Assembly (NCBI GenBank): GCA_947846985.1
Contig: CANTUZ010000001.1
Location: forward strand, 6,555,504-6,619,503
Reading direction: 5' to 3'
DNA length: 64,000 bases
Origin: Fratercula arctica
Taxonomy: Eukaryota; Chordata; Aves; Charadriiformes; Alcidae
Shown one piece after another: positions 11,973-24,004 of this stretch. The position numbers were made by a program, and so were the translations under genes. Under the pieces are notes generated by a model. That model was not told the DNA's origin, did not search any database, and worked only from the letters and a program-made list of their open reading frames with translations. The number at the start of each line of letters is the position of its first letter. Positions within the stretch are counted from its first letter, which is position 1.

Positions 11973-12477
11973 CCTTTTTCTCCAGTAGTTTTCCTTTTTC
12001 TGTAACTCTCATCTGTTCTTTGGATAGATATTACTATCCTAAAAGAAGGCAAATGAAATATTCATAATGGATCATTTATAGTACAACATTTTCTTCTTCT
12101 TCTCTTTGCAGTTATATACGGAACTTCATTTTCTCAATTTTCACGGAAAATTCTTGGGAAGGTATTTTGTTTGTTTACCAGCTTTATCGTGCAGATATCT
12201 GGCACTTAAAATTCATGTTCTGATAGCAAGTTATGAGACTGTATCCTGTCACTGAAGCAATGAATGTCTGAGACTTAGATTTTCAGTGCATAACTACTAA
12301 CTCAAAATTTGCCCATTACCAATATATTTCTTTTACCCAGGCATTTTGGCAAATGTTCTTGTAACATTTTGGGGAGTCACCAGATGGCACTAAAACATTG
12401 TAAGGTGCCAAAAATCATTACATTTCTTGCCAACAAATGCATTAGTTTGCAATAATATCATTTTCTCTCTACTTCAG

Positions 12478-12577
12478 CTGCAACTTGGACTAATATCTCC
12501 TTTGAATTCCACTGAACTAGAGGCACTGGCATGTGCTCATGGAGCTAGAGAGAAACAGGATGAGCTTAAAGACATAG
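12478..12577 (+). other. Exon-like open segment, unproven
   Basis: A pyrimidine-rich run ending in an AG (TTTTCTCTCTACTTCAG, 12461-12477) precedes 100 bp open in one frame. The segment ends at ATAG followed by GTACAT, a weak donor. The 33 codons read with mixed charge (ELEALACAHGAREKQDELKD in the second half), unlike the translated AT-rich noise nearby. I recognise no family. It could equally be chance or a non-coding RNA exon. Confidence 0.18.
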
Positions 12578-15409
12578 GTACATCATCCAAAGCCGTTAAA
12601 CCACCAAGTATATTATTATCAAAATTTTAATCTTGAGATTATGTTCCTTTTCTGTAACTCTGAGTCTATCAAAGAACATTTTACAGGGCCTTCTTACTAC
12701 ATCAGTACAGATTCAACCTGTTCCTGAGAAAGTTCTATCCCTTTCCTTGTTGACGCCACTTTCAAATCTAGTTTTCCTTCTCATCTCCACTGTGCAAAGG
12801 AAACATTGAATACTGGAGGTGCTGCTATCGTATTTAACACGAAGCTGTATTCTGCTTTTTATGCATAGTTGTCACTGACTAAAAATTTCTTTGTCCCAGT
12901 TTGCTGTATTCAACAGTGACCAAAGTCCCCGACTTAAAGATGGATATAAGAAAAATTAAAACAATTTAACTTCTATTTAGAGATCTTAGAATATTCCAGA
13001 AGTCTTTGGTAAAACATTAAATTTTAATTTATCTAATGTCATTTGGTATATATATCCTATGCTATAATTTATTTACTGTTTTGCAAACCCTTTCATTGGC
13101 ATATAATATGAAATCTTTTCCTATCTGGATTCATATCCTTCCCATATTAAGAAAACCAAATATTTGTATCATTGGCTTATTCTCGGAATTGATGTAATTG
13201 GTCATAGTCTTTTTTTAACCAATGACTGCAACCCTGACAAATGAGTTTTACAAATATTGAAAGAATCTGTCCCAGTCTACTTCAGAGGAAAATACTCAGG
13301 TTGAGGAACTACATCACGTGTATACAGTCACCCTAGGGTAACTCAGAGAAAAAATGCAGTAGCACAAGTCATATCAAAATTTAGAAAAAAAAAAAATTTA
13401 AAAGCCTAAAAATCTTTACCAAATTACAAATCACCATGATGTCTGGAAGGAAGAATGTCCTATTCATCTATTCAGTTGTTTGGGGTTTTTTGGTTTTGTT
13501 TGTTTGGTTGGTTTTTTTAATAGGCAGTTAAAAATATGAACAGTTTTCATGGAAATTTTGACAAAATAAAAGGTTTTTTGAAAGCTACAGGCAGACTAGA
13601 CCAGCTCCACTTGGCATGCTGAAATCTCCCAGCCAAGTGACATTCATTTTGATAAAATATTTGCTGTACCCTCTCTCCCCTTCTGAGCATGGGAAGGACA
13701 CAGAAGAGAGTAGAACAAGCACAGCAGTAGAGTCTAAAGTAGGGAGAAGAAGGTTTTTTGAGTTAATAACATTTTTTCACTGAAACCTGCCTAAAAACAA
13801 TTTCCATGTGGGGATTTTTCAAAAGACAAAGAGAGTAGTTGGAATAGTATTGTTGCAATCACTGTTGTTGACTCTGTGTGAGTCAAAGTACTCCAAATGT
13901 TTAAGGGCCATGCTTGAAATAATGGCCTAGGGATAGTAACAGTGCCCCTGAAACAACTGTAGCAGGCAATGAGTGGCTACCTATGGAGAAATTTCATCTT
14001 TATGATTCATGCCGGCATGGTCCCTGCCCTGGAGCTCGCAGCTACACTTGCTTAGAAACTGTCCCATAAAGCTGAAGTGTCCCAGAGCCATTCCCTGATC
14101 CCCCTGTTCTCATCTCAGGGTGAATGCAAGGCCATAATCTGGCCGCACTCTGATATCCATTCATCACATTCTGAGTTTCTGCATTACCTTATGAGCAAAG
14201 TAAGGAGGCAACATATTTTTCTCCAGAGAAAATCCACTGTGTGATAGATGAAGCTTCACAAATACACGGTCTGGAAAGCATCCAATCATTTAAATAACTC
14301 CCACGACCAACCACGGTAACCTTGAAATATTTTGGAATATTTGATAAATCTCTCTCCCACCCTAAGCTTATTTCTTTTTCATGAAAAATCACAACTAAAC
14401 ACTTTGGTTAAAGTCAGGTAAATCCTTTTCAGACCTTCCATCATGTACTTCAAAGTTTCTCTTAGCCTGGATTTCTCTAGAGCAGAGATTGTCTTGAAGG
14501 GCCGTCACCTCCAGCGATGTTTTTGCAGCGTGGAAAAAAACCTCCCAGGAGAAACTCACTCTGTGGCCCTCTGTTTCATCTTCCCATTTGTGCTTTCTGT
14601 TGCAGGTGGAATTACTGATTGCTGTTTTGCTCCTACAGATGCAACCCTAACAGTCTAAATATGGCAGCACTGAAGCAGTTCATAAACATTAATTAATGTC
14701 TCCTCATTACATCCCTCTGAGGAGAGCGATGATAGAGCAGTGAAGGTGTCTTGGTATGGATCCAGAGGTGTGAGTTCACTGCTCTCCCTGGACTCATTCC
14801 AAGCATCACTCCCAGTCAGCTCGGCTATAAATGAGTACCACAGCACTGGGGCTGAGGAAATCAAAGGCATCTGGATGGGATATTAGCCACATCGCTCCCC
14901 TGTGGGACATTAGCAACAAAAACTGTTGTCCTTGCCCAGATGAGCACAATTAGCCCTTGTGATGGTTTGTTTCTGCTACGTCCAGAGGTGCAGCTATCAC
15001 CCTTCTGATGAGAACAACTGGGGCAGAGAGGGATGAAGACCCACATCTTCAAAGACGTTTGAAGCTCTGAATCCCTGTAAACTCGGTGGGCGTTAGTCAC
15101 ATGAACACTTTGACGGTTTGAGTCGAAGTGATTTGTCTCAGTTCTGCGGCAGAACAGAAAATTGACCCTGACTCATAAGTCCAGTCAATTGGGATATATG
15201 TTTTCTCTTCTGCAAATCTTTGTTGGTAAAAGTAATAATTACTCAAGAGATTCATCCCACTGTGTTAAAGGAAAATGTCTTGAAAATACATATGCGTTGT
15301 CACACAACTGGGAATAAAGTTTGTTTAATCATATGAGATGAAAGCTAATAAATACTGCTTTGCATTCACTGCCTGTCATACTCATTATTCTTATTAAAAG
15401 ATCCAACAT

Positions 15410-15665
15410 TGTTTTCAGCATTGGACAAGACAATCACTGCCTTGAAGAGCTGACATAAAACTTTTCATTCAAGAGACTCACAAGACGTTTATAAACAGTA
15501 ATTAATTAAATCATTGGAAATTATAATGTCTTTATAGATGGGAAACTGAGGTACAGAACTCACTGTACCACTCAGAGTATCACTTAACTGATGCCCAAAT
15601 GGAAATAAAAGGCAGTATTACTGATTTCTTGTCCTGTGCTCTAATCACCAAACCTATTTCCTCCT
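15410..15665 (-). mobile_element. MIR: Ancient MIR-type SINE, minus strand
   Basis: The same old SINE type as at 4.5 kb, in reverse. The low-coordinate side carries the antisense L2-like tail (AATCACTGCCTTGAAGAGCT, 15432). The high side carries the antisense core: GATGGGAAACTGAGGTACAG at 15538, then ATCACTTAACTGATGCCCAA at 15580, and finally TGTGCTCTAATCACCAAACC near 15635. The last corresponds to the tRNA-derived head (the TTAACCACTA-type block of MIR). Head, core and tail occur in the right order, which makes this the best preserved SINE of the window. Insertions, including TAATTAATTAAATCATT, separate tail from core. Confidence 0.8.
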
Positions 15666-16845
15666 AATAAATAATTTAAATTTTAATGAACTATAATGAA
15701 ATAAAAATTTGTTTAGATTGCCCCAAGGTGAATGAAGATAAAAAGGCAATGCGGATCCATGACTTCCTGCTTTTCTTCTAAGCGCTTCATTGTATTGTAC
15801 AAAGAATACAATGAAAATTTTGAAAATTAAATGCTCCATCATTAGCTAAATAGGCAGAAGTAACTGTCTAAGTGATAAATAACAGGTTCTTGCAGCATCA
15901 TTTAAAGACCAAACTACACTGAAAAGTATCCCCTTTTATCAGATATTTTTTGGACTCTGCTAGAGGCACTGGAACCAGTGAAGCAATAAATACATCAAAA
16001 TATGGAGGTAAACAAAATCATAAAACATCCAACGCGACAACTGAAACACCCACGAATACATAAATATTTATGAAGCAAGAGGTACTTCTGAAACACCCAG
16101 CAGGTTTGATTGGATCGAACAGTCCAATCAAAGCACCGTGTGTTCGCATGATGGAGGAAGTAGGAATTATATGGCATGGAAAAGAAACAGTGCATTTGCA
16201 ATGTGTTTCAACTAGCTGTATTGTTTCAAACTTCCCAGTGCCAAAAAAAAAAGATGCCCTTCGGTGTGATTTGAACGTGGCACTACCAGTTTGCAGATAC
16301 AGAGTATTCCAAAGGAAATTTCAAGCAACCCAATACACTGCTGAATGTGTCATCCAAAATGTTTATCCACGCTTATATTTTTTTCTAGCTTACATTCCCT
16401 AGACAAATCTGTGTTTTGAGGCTCTGAACATGATATTTTTCAATGGCAGCAGCGGAAGCCCTCAAGAAATGCACCCTTTTGAGGCCATCCATTTTTAGCT
16501 TTTTCTCAAAAACGAGTCATCTGCAGCACTTGTTTGACATCCACAGCTTAGTCCATCTGGATGGAGATCCTCAATCCCTTTTCATTTACTAGATGTATGT
16601 CTAGGTAGTCCAAAGATACGGAGCTGGGAACTCTTGCCCTTGTTGTGTATCAAATAAGGCAACAGGAGTAGTTTGTAAACTTTTAAAGGCTTTATATAAT
16701 CGGATTCCTATGGGATAGATGTGAAAGCTGAACAGAAGAGGATAGGCCTGTACGTTTTCTTTCATTGTTTTCTGAGCATTTTCTTTTTTTCCTAATTAAA
16801 CGACCATAAAGTTCACTAAATCAGGCTATCTAGTAGGATCTTGTA
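15666..16845. other. No gene or recognised repeat seen
   Basis: AT-rich unique sequence. A 110-codon plus-strand frame (16070-16402) has no recognisable domain. Confidence 0.45.
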
Positions 16846-16872
16846 TGTATTATATATACAAGATATAATACA
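16846..16872. repeat. Perfect AT-rich inverted repeat
   Basis: TGTATTATAT (16846-16855) and ATATAATACA (16863-16872) are exact reverse complements separated by 7 nt. The right arm ends at, or within a base or two of, the left edge of the next CR1 copy. Confidence 0.85.
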
Positions 16873-17152
16873 TCCTCTCTCTGGTGACCAGTGATGAGAC
16901 ATGAGGAAATGGAATGAAACTGTGTCAGGGGAAGGTCAGATTGGACACTAGGAGAAAGTTCTTCACTGAGGGGGTGGTCAGGCACTGGAACAGGCTCCCC
17001 AGGGACTTGGTCATGGCACCAAGCCTGTCAGAGTTCAAGGAGCATCTGGATGACGTCATATGATTTAGTTCTAGGTAGTCCTGCAAGGAGCGGTGAGTTG
17101 GGCTTGACGTTATGGGTTTCTTCCAACTTGAGCTATTCTATGATTCTATCAT
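16873..17152 (+). mobile_element. CR1: CR1 LINE 3' fragment
   Basis: Sense-strand CR1 tail of about 280 bp, opening at CTCTGGTGACCAGTGATGAG. It contains AGATTGGACACTAGGAGAAA (16939), GGTCAGGCACTGGAACAGGC (16976), CACCAAGCCTGTCAGAGTTC and the terminus TTCTATGATTCTATC (17137-17151). The 3' untranslated block, which carries the TCAGAGTTCAAGGAGCATCT text, marks a third CR1 subfamily in this window. The 5' truncation abuts the AT-rich inverted repeat listed just before it. No target-site duplication is seen, as is normal for CR1. Confidence 0.93.
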
Positions 17153-19340
17153 ACACCGTGTCCTGTAAAGACCCCAGCAACTTGTGTCTAAAGCACATTT
17201 TTCAGAAAGTTACCTAGCCTTATTCAAAGATACTAAAGGATGAAGAGTTCAGTACTTTCCCTTGTAGCTTGATGTCATCAAACTAAAATTAGTCATCTCT
17301 TTCAGTGCCCCCTCAGAAGCAGGAACAATGCTGTTAAGGGCTGCCTAAGGAACTGAACAAAGTAGAATAAAACAGTGAAAAATGGATATGGCTCCTGTAT
17401 TTCTGCACTTTTGACTTAGCCTTCCTAAAATCTACTGCTTAGTGTGAATTCTAATGTACTTTCTTAGGAGCTAAACCCCTTTTGCTAAGATTATGAGCCC
17501 AGATATTTTGGTGTAGACCTATAGTTTCAGGGCTGGAGCAGATTTTACATGTAATAGGTATTACAATAAAAGCATGAAAAGCTAGTACGGTTACATAGGT
17601 TGAGATCTACTGATCTTTCCCTCTCTTCAAAACCACTATGACCTGGCATTGTGATTCAATATTTCTAAATCCTACATCCATGTATGCAACTGAGATATTT
17701 TTTTACATATCCTGTTCCAGCCGAGGATCTCAAAGGAAGCGTCGCTCCTAAAATTAGCTGTAATCAATGCACATCGTGGCATTGTGTAAATATCTAATGC
17801 TTTCTCGCCAATGTGGAATGCATTCAGAGTTACACACACAGTTCTAATTCAGAATTCATTTCCATCATAGGAATCAGCTAAAGTACAGTGATTTCCATGT
17901 GTAAAATGACTACTTGTACTTATTTCATTGATGAACAACTTGTACTAATGTTTTCAATGAACTTCAAACTTTTTATGAACTTTGATGACGTTAATTCATT
18001 TTCTAGATAAAATGCACAACAGATAGCTAGTCCTCCTATATTTTGCCTGAATGGACAAATTATTTGATAAATAACAGTAAGATTTGTGGATTAGTTTTCT
18101 CTGGTATTCAATCAGCTCTTAAGTGTGAGATCTGAATATAAATATAGGGATGAAGTCTGCAGCCCTAATTTTAACCATGTAGCCTTTGCAGAACTAGTGT
18201 TGGCACTGTGTCTATCTATGATATCCCAATGGCCTTATCTGTACACTCATTTCAGTGCAATTTGGGCATCATTTCAATGAAATCAAGGGAAGGAATCTAC
18301 TGTTGTTGTCATAGTTCTCCACTTCAGCAAATAGAGAACACCATGAGTAAAGGTTTGCAGATTCTGGTACTTTTAATAGATTTCAGAATTTGTACCAAAA
18401 TTATGAATCCAACTGAGCCATCACATGAAATTAACCATTCTCCAGGCCTTTTTTGTCTCAGCAGGTTGGTTCTGAGCCTTTATTCTCTCCACACACTCTG
18501 CAGGATGCTTCACCTTGGGTCATTCTGTTTTGAAGAGCTCTAGTTGCTATATCACCATGGGTTTAGCTAAACACTGTCTTTACCCCTGTAGATCACTTGC
18601 AGCAGCTGGAGGCTTCCATGCTCCCCAGCCTGGCTGAATATAGTATTTTTAACATTTCAGCAAGCACTTCAAGGAGACGACCAAAGGTAAACAAACTAGT
18701 GTGGGAGATGAGAGCACTAAATGCAAGCGTCTGTAGTAACAAACTATGCTTCCATGGGACTGATCCTGCCTGGCACCAAGTACCTGAAAATAAATTTTAG
18801 GGTGTTCAAGCAGGTCATAGTGTGTCTCTGTACAGAAGCTAAGAAGTAAACTACTGATGTGTGTGACTCCCATTATAATTGTTCCCTTAAGTTAAGTATT
18901 GTCTAAGAGACTCACCATGCCCGTCAGCTCCTGTGAACTCCACTAAACAAAGGACTGCAGAAGAAGGTTAGATTCAGCACCTCCGCGTGTAGATTTAGTG
19001 TTGGATAAATCACATTGCCAAAATGTTGCTGGTCTCTTTCTAGGGTGTGTAACCATCAAGAAAAAATAACTTGCTTCTATAGCCGCAAGCGTGTATGTCA
19101 GCAGAGCTGCAGGTCTTTTTGACCAGACCTTGGCTGCTACAATGGCAGGCACTAAATTCCTTGAAAAAGGCTGTGAATGGAGGACGGAGCGAAGAGCCTC
19201 CGTCCCACAGGTCTGCACTGCACAGCACATTTGCCTGGGCTACAGGGAGAAGAGCTCTGCACACCAGGGACTGCTCATGGGCTGCACTTCCCGAAAAGAG
19301 TATCAGTGGAATCAAATCTCTGGAGGCACTGTTTAGACTA
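17153..19340. other. No gene or recognised repeat seen
   Basis: Unique-looking sequence. A 111-codon plus-strand frame (18208-18543) and smaller ones around 18600-19230 show no recognisable domain. GC content rises a little just before the simple array at 19341. Confidence 0.45.
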
Positions 19341-19809
19341 GGATAGGATAGGATAGGATAGGATAGGATAGGATAGGATAGGATGGGATGGGATGGGATG
19401 GGATGGGATGGAAAGGAAAGGAAAGGAAAGGAAAGGAAAGGAAAGGAAAGGAAAGGAAAGGAAAGGAAAGGAAAGGAAAGGAAAGGAAAGGAAAGGAAAG
19501 GAAAGGAAAGGAAAGGAAAGGAAAGGAAAGGAAAGGAAAGGAAAGGAAAGGAAAGGAAAGGAAAGGAAAGGAAAGGAAAGGAAAGGAAAGGAAAGGAAAG
19601 GAAAGGAAAGGAAAGGAAAGGAAAGGAAAGGAAAGGAAAGGAAAGGAAAGGAAAGGAAGAAGAGAGGAGAAGAAGAGAAGAGAAGAGAAGAGAAGAGAAG
19701 AGAAGAGAAGAGAAGAGAAGAGAAGAGAAGAGAAGAGAAGAGAAGAGAAGAGAAGAGAAGAGAAGAGAAGAGAAGAGAAGAGAAGAGAAGAGAAGAGAAG
19801 AGAGAAGAG
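19341..19809 (+). repeat. Compound pentanucleotide array
   Basis: Four successive 5-bp blocks: GGATA x8 (19341-19380), GGATG x6 (19381-19410), GAAAG x49 (19411-19655) and, after a 15-bp transition, AGAAG x26 (19671-19800) with a ragged end. From 19411 the plus strand is 399 nt of purine with no pyrimidine. Because the 5-bp units contain no stop codon in any phase on either strand, all six frames stay open. The long translated frames of KERKG/EKRRE or LSFPF/SLLFS repeats are therefore artefacts of the repeat, not genes. Confidence 0.98.
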
Positions 19810-22800
19810 TCTGACATATCAAGGTCCTGCACTGGCCTAAATAAATCTTCACTAAAAACGCTGGCCCACGTCTTTCTGGAAGAATATATACTCTTCAAAG
19901 TTTTTTTCTTTTTTTCCTAGAGAAAACCACCAGAACATCATCTTCCTTTTCAGATATAAAAATGAAATCTGTCAATCCACTAAAAACCGTCTGCCCTACC
20001 ACAGCTCCTGTCTTACACATTTACAGCTCTGGTCACCTCCCTCTGAACAGCAGCCCTTCTATGTGAGGTCCAGGATGTTTGGCTTGAGAGAGTGGGGTTA
20101 TAAAAAAGAGGGCAGTGCTCTTTGTATTTGTTTCCGCTGCCTCTTTTTTTTTTTTTTTTAAATTTTTTTTTATTTTTTTTATTTTTTTTATTGTGCAGTG
20201 ACACAAATGACATCTGGGCAAATATCAAACAAAACATCCAGAGATACAAATTGTTTGCAAGTGAAATCTTAGGGGGAGGGAGAAAAAGGGGTCCAGAGAG
20301 ACTTGTTTGTTTATATAAGAAGTGACTCCTCTAAGTCAGTGTCATCTCAGACATGGAATTTAAAATGACAGTGCTGCTTCATTGTTATATATACTGCATA
20401 AATGTCACCTTATGTTCGTCATGCTTATTTTACATCTGAACTAGTACTAGGTATTCTGAATAAAGGGGAAAAAAACAGCTAAAAAAGGAAAGTTTGGGAC
20501 TACATGTTGACAGATTACATGGAGAATGAGTAAATATTCTTCACCAGAGTACGTACTTGATCTTACTAGAATCTTATAGTAATAAAGCACTTCTATTCTA
20601 GGAGCTCCTTAAACATCCTTTATCCAGAAAGAAGGTTAAATTATAGTACACTGGAGCTACATCTGAGAAGGTGAGATGAGTGTACAATTGCTCCAGGATT
20701 AATGCAGCTTTTAAAACAATTTACAGTCCAAGAAACTATTAACACACACTAAAGATTCTATTGAAAACTAAATAAGGCAGTAATATCATAGAGACTACAA
20801 AGGAAAACAAGAACTTTGAAGAGAAAAGCAGCTTTTGGGTTTTAATAAAAAATTATTTGATGTTTTGAAGCACTGATTTCCAGACTGTTGAACTTTTGCA
20901 AGATCTTGATAGTTTATAGTCATACTTAGGACCTTCTTGGTTTCCTGGTACATCGGTATAGCAATAATGTTGTAATGCAGTAGCTTTCTTCACACCAGCT
21001 GGGACCTCTGCTAGGCTGTAGAAGACCTCAAACAGTACATTTTGGTCCATATTAAACTTAGGAGTAGTGGTCTACTGATCTTAAAATAAAAAAAAATCCT
21101 GTTGTCCTAGATAATGACATAAAATGAAGGTGACAGTTACAAAATATGATGTAGTCTTTACTTAATAGGTATATTCTGTTCAACATTTGAAGAAGAGGGA
21201 ACTTGCAGGGGGGTCCATATCACCTAAATACGAGATTTGTGCAGTGTAGACAACCAGATGTGACTCAATCAGTCTCACGTCCCTTTGCATTCAGAGAAAA
21301 GAAACATGCACAAATGAAATTGCTCACCTGGATGTCAGTTTTAGCATGAGATCAAAAAGTGTGTTGGAGGTCCTCCATGGACTATATTGGGAATCTAGAC
21401 AATTAACCCAGTTGTACAGCTATGACTTCCAGACTAAGTGCATCTACAATGAATCTAAAGAAATTTTTCTGAGCCTTCTACCATAAATCTAGCCAACCAG
21501 CCTGCCAACCTGATATTTATATCTGCCTATAAGACATCCATTTTTTTTATGGTACTGCAAAGAAGATAGCTCAGCCAGCCTCTGTCCCCTGTGATATTAG
21601 AATTACCTCAAACACTTTATTCCTAGTATTCAAATTAGTCATTTCAGATAACAGTAAATAGAGGGGGAAATTCCATGGAACTGATGGAATTCTACTAAAG
21701 TACTACATAATAGGAAACATTTTGTGTTCTCCTAGATAGAAATTTTATCTGTATTATTTACAAAAAAAAAAAAAACACAAAAATTTAGTATTTAATTAAA
21801 TAAGTCACTGATCATTTTTTGGACAAGCTGGAATTCACTGGTCATGTTTCTCAATTATAAACTAGTTTAGACCGGTCAGTCTGTAACAGTCAGCACTCAG
21901 AAGTCAAGAAAAATCAAACCTATGGCTGAACAAACAGTCAATACATGTAATGATTCAAGACCCAGGCCATTATTGCTGCTTTAGCTTTAGGTCTTATTAC
22001 ACAAATGGTTAATTGGCTAACAAGAAGGGAATGGAGTGGGAGTGAGCAAACGTTTTTCTACATGATTCAAAATCCCATCTGAGCAAGGCTATCATCAATG
22101 CACTAATTTATCTAGGAGATCTGGCTGCCAGTGTCCACACATCTGAAGGGCTCTCCTTCTGCCCACAGATTTTGTTTCCCCTTAGAGTAGGTTGGGCCAA
22201 GGCCAACACAACTAGGAAGTGCTCCACAGCTGGTATCTCTGCCTAGTACTGGTGACATGAAAGCACTAAAAGGACAGATGGGTTACACCATCACTGCAGG
22301 GCTGGTCAAGCCATGCCTGACCCATCCTTATTGCTGGTAGGTGCATGCGAGGGTTCTCATTCAGAGGCTGTATGGATCCAGACCTTCTCTGCTGGTGTGC
22401 TGCTCAGCTAATCTCAAGGTTGCACCTCAATATGACCTTGTGTTCACAGTGTGTACTCATGAAAGGAGTATTTGGGATGCAGTAGAGGCCCAGGAAAACT
22501 TTTTATAATGAACATATATCTACTGAAAATGCCAAACAACATTACCTAGGGTGGAAAATTAATATTAACAACCATCTCATGATTTCGGTGGGGAGTACAG
22601 GGTATTTCACTTGTGGGACAGTAAATCCATTGTGAAATAGCTTCCGATTTCCTCAAAAACTTGTGGTGTTGACCATTGTGTGAGAGAAGATGCTGGGACA
22701 GATACTGCCTGTTATGACAACTCCAATGGACTTGATGTGTAGGACATGACTGTGTATTATTTCTCAAATGAAGACTGCACCAAATTTTTCATACCCTCTG

Positions 22801-22876
22801 ATAAGACTGATTTTCATTGTTGATACTGTTTTACATGGCAGATCAGAATCATTTCACTCAGTTAAATTTAGCACTA
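19810..22876. other. 3 kb without recognised gene or transposon
   Basis: Apart from the T-rich tract at 20142-20192 and a 13-nt A run near 21763, this is AT-rich unique sequence. GC is somewhat higher at 22100-22460, where no open frame of interest occurs. Confidence 0.45.
20142..20192 (+). repeat. T-rich low-complexity tract
   Basis: An 18-T run followed by T blocks of 8-9 nt spaced by single or triple A. It could be a degraded reversed poly(A) tail, but no retrocopy is recognisable beside it. Confidence 0.85.
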
Positions 22877-23286
22877 AAGGCTGAAGGATTTGAGTCTCTT
22901 CAGTCTGGAAAAAAGATGACTGAGGGGGGATCTTATCAATGCTTATAAATACTGAAAGGGTGGGCGTCAGGAGGATGGGGCCAGGCTCTTTTCAGTGGTG
23001 CCCGGAGACAGGAGAAGAGGCAATGGGCACAAACTTGAACATAGGAAGTTCCATCTCAACATGAGGAGGAACTTCTTTCCTGTGAGGGTGGCAGAGCCCT
23101 GGCACAGGCTGCCCAGAGAGGTGGTGGAGTCTCCTTCTCTGGAGACATTCCAAACCCACCTGGACGTGTTCCTGTGCCACCTGCTCTGGGTGACTCTGCT
23201 CTGGCAGGAGGTTGGACTGGGTGATCTCCAGAGGTCCCCTCCAATCCTACCATTCTGTGACTGTGTGATTCAGTGATTCTGTGACT
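22877..23286 (+). mobile_element. CR1: CR1 LINE 3' fragment, young-looking
   Basis: Sense-strand CR1 of about 410 bp. It starts in the part of ORF2 after RT (AAGGCTGAAGGATTTGAGTC) and continues through GGCACAAACTTGAACATAGG (23025), CTGGCACAGGCTGCCCAGAG (23099) and GAGACATTCCAAACCCACCT. A terminus of repeated 8-mers follows (ATTCTGTGACTGTGTGATTC, 23251 on). A 93-codon open frame (22995-23276) still encodes the C-terminal tail, recognisable as [20 protein letters not shown], and reads on into the 3' UTR. The wording of its 3' half, including TGTTCCTGTGCCACCTGCTC, is shared with the copies at 36.2 and 63.6 kb. Confidence 0.96.
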
Positions 23287-24004
23287 AGTTTCATATTGCT
23301 TCTGCTGTCTTTGTTATACATAGAAAACAGCGTGCACATTTTTCTCTTTAGTGTGGGTTTCTCTGAATTTCATTGTCACCATGGTCCAGTATATGAGAAT
23401 TGGCTCAGACATTTATTTGATAAAGTCTTTTCTCACCGAGGTATTTAATTCAATAAATTCATCGGCGCCTTCATGCAACACATTTATTATGATTTTATTC
23501 CCCCCAAGAACACAGTCTCTTCTCTAAGCAGTAATTTGTTGCTGTAGTAGTTTATCAGAAAGATATGACCAAAGATTTCTGTTAACAGTGTATATTTAGT
23601 ATGGCAGTTCCATGCAGAGACTCACTAACAAAAATCGAAGAGAAAGCGAGGAGATTTTACTCATCTCTACATGAGCAAATTAAGTGGACTAATAGAACAG
23701 ACTTACAACTGCTGGATTTCAACCCACTCTTTGTAGCTTAATGGAAAGGTTTAATGACGAATGAAGAATGTGGGGAACCTGCACCCTGTCTAATATTTCA
23801 TTTGGGCTGATTCATGTTTCCAAGTGGAGCTTGGAGTTATTGGTTAATAGTTAATGGTTACCAGAGGGTGTCAACCTTTAGCAGCTTATGTAGCCATATT
23901 ACAAATCTGGCTTTCTTCAAAAACAAAATTCTCCCAATTCTGAGGATAATCGTAGGATCTATTTGCTTCTTAGACTCCTCACCACAAGTATTTTCTCTGT
24001 ATGT
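23287..24004. other. No gene or recognised repeat seen
   Basis: AT-rich unique spacer. Its right end (about 23880 on) may be very diverged sequence of the following ancient CR1. Confidence 0.4.

Larger units (their letters stand above)
11291..15409. other. 4.1 kb without recognised gene or transposon
   Basis: AT-rich single-copy-looking sequence. It contains the AAAAC array, short homopolymers and an exon-like segment at 12478-12577 (listed separately). A patch near 14010 reads like the reversed tail of an old SINE (GTCCCTGCCCTGGAGCTCGC), but its flanks do not support the call. GC rises slightly around 14000-15100 without forming a CpG island. Confidence 0.45.

Noticed and set aside
13985..14050. 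Possible reversed SINE tail (GTCCCTGCCCTGGAGCTCGC)
   Set aside because: Only one short block matches; neither core nor further tail is found on either side.
19338..19920. Long open frames of 143-270 codons on both strands
   Set aside because: They are read through 5-bp repeats that contain no stop in any phase; the translations are pure KERKG, EKRRE, LSFPF or SLLFS repeats.
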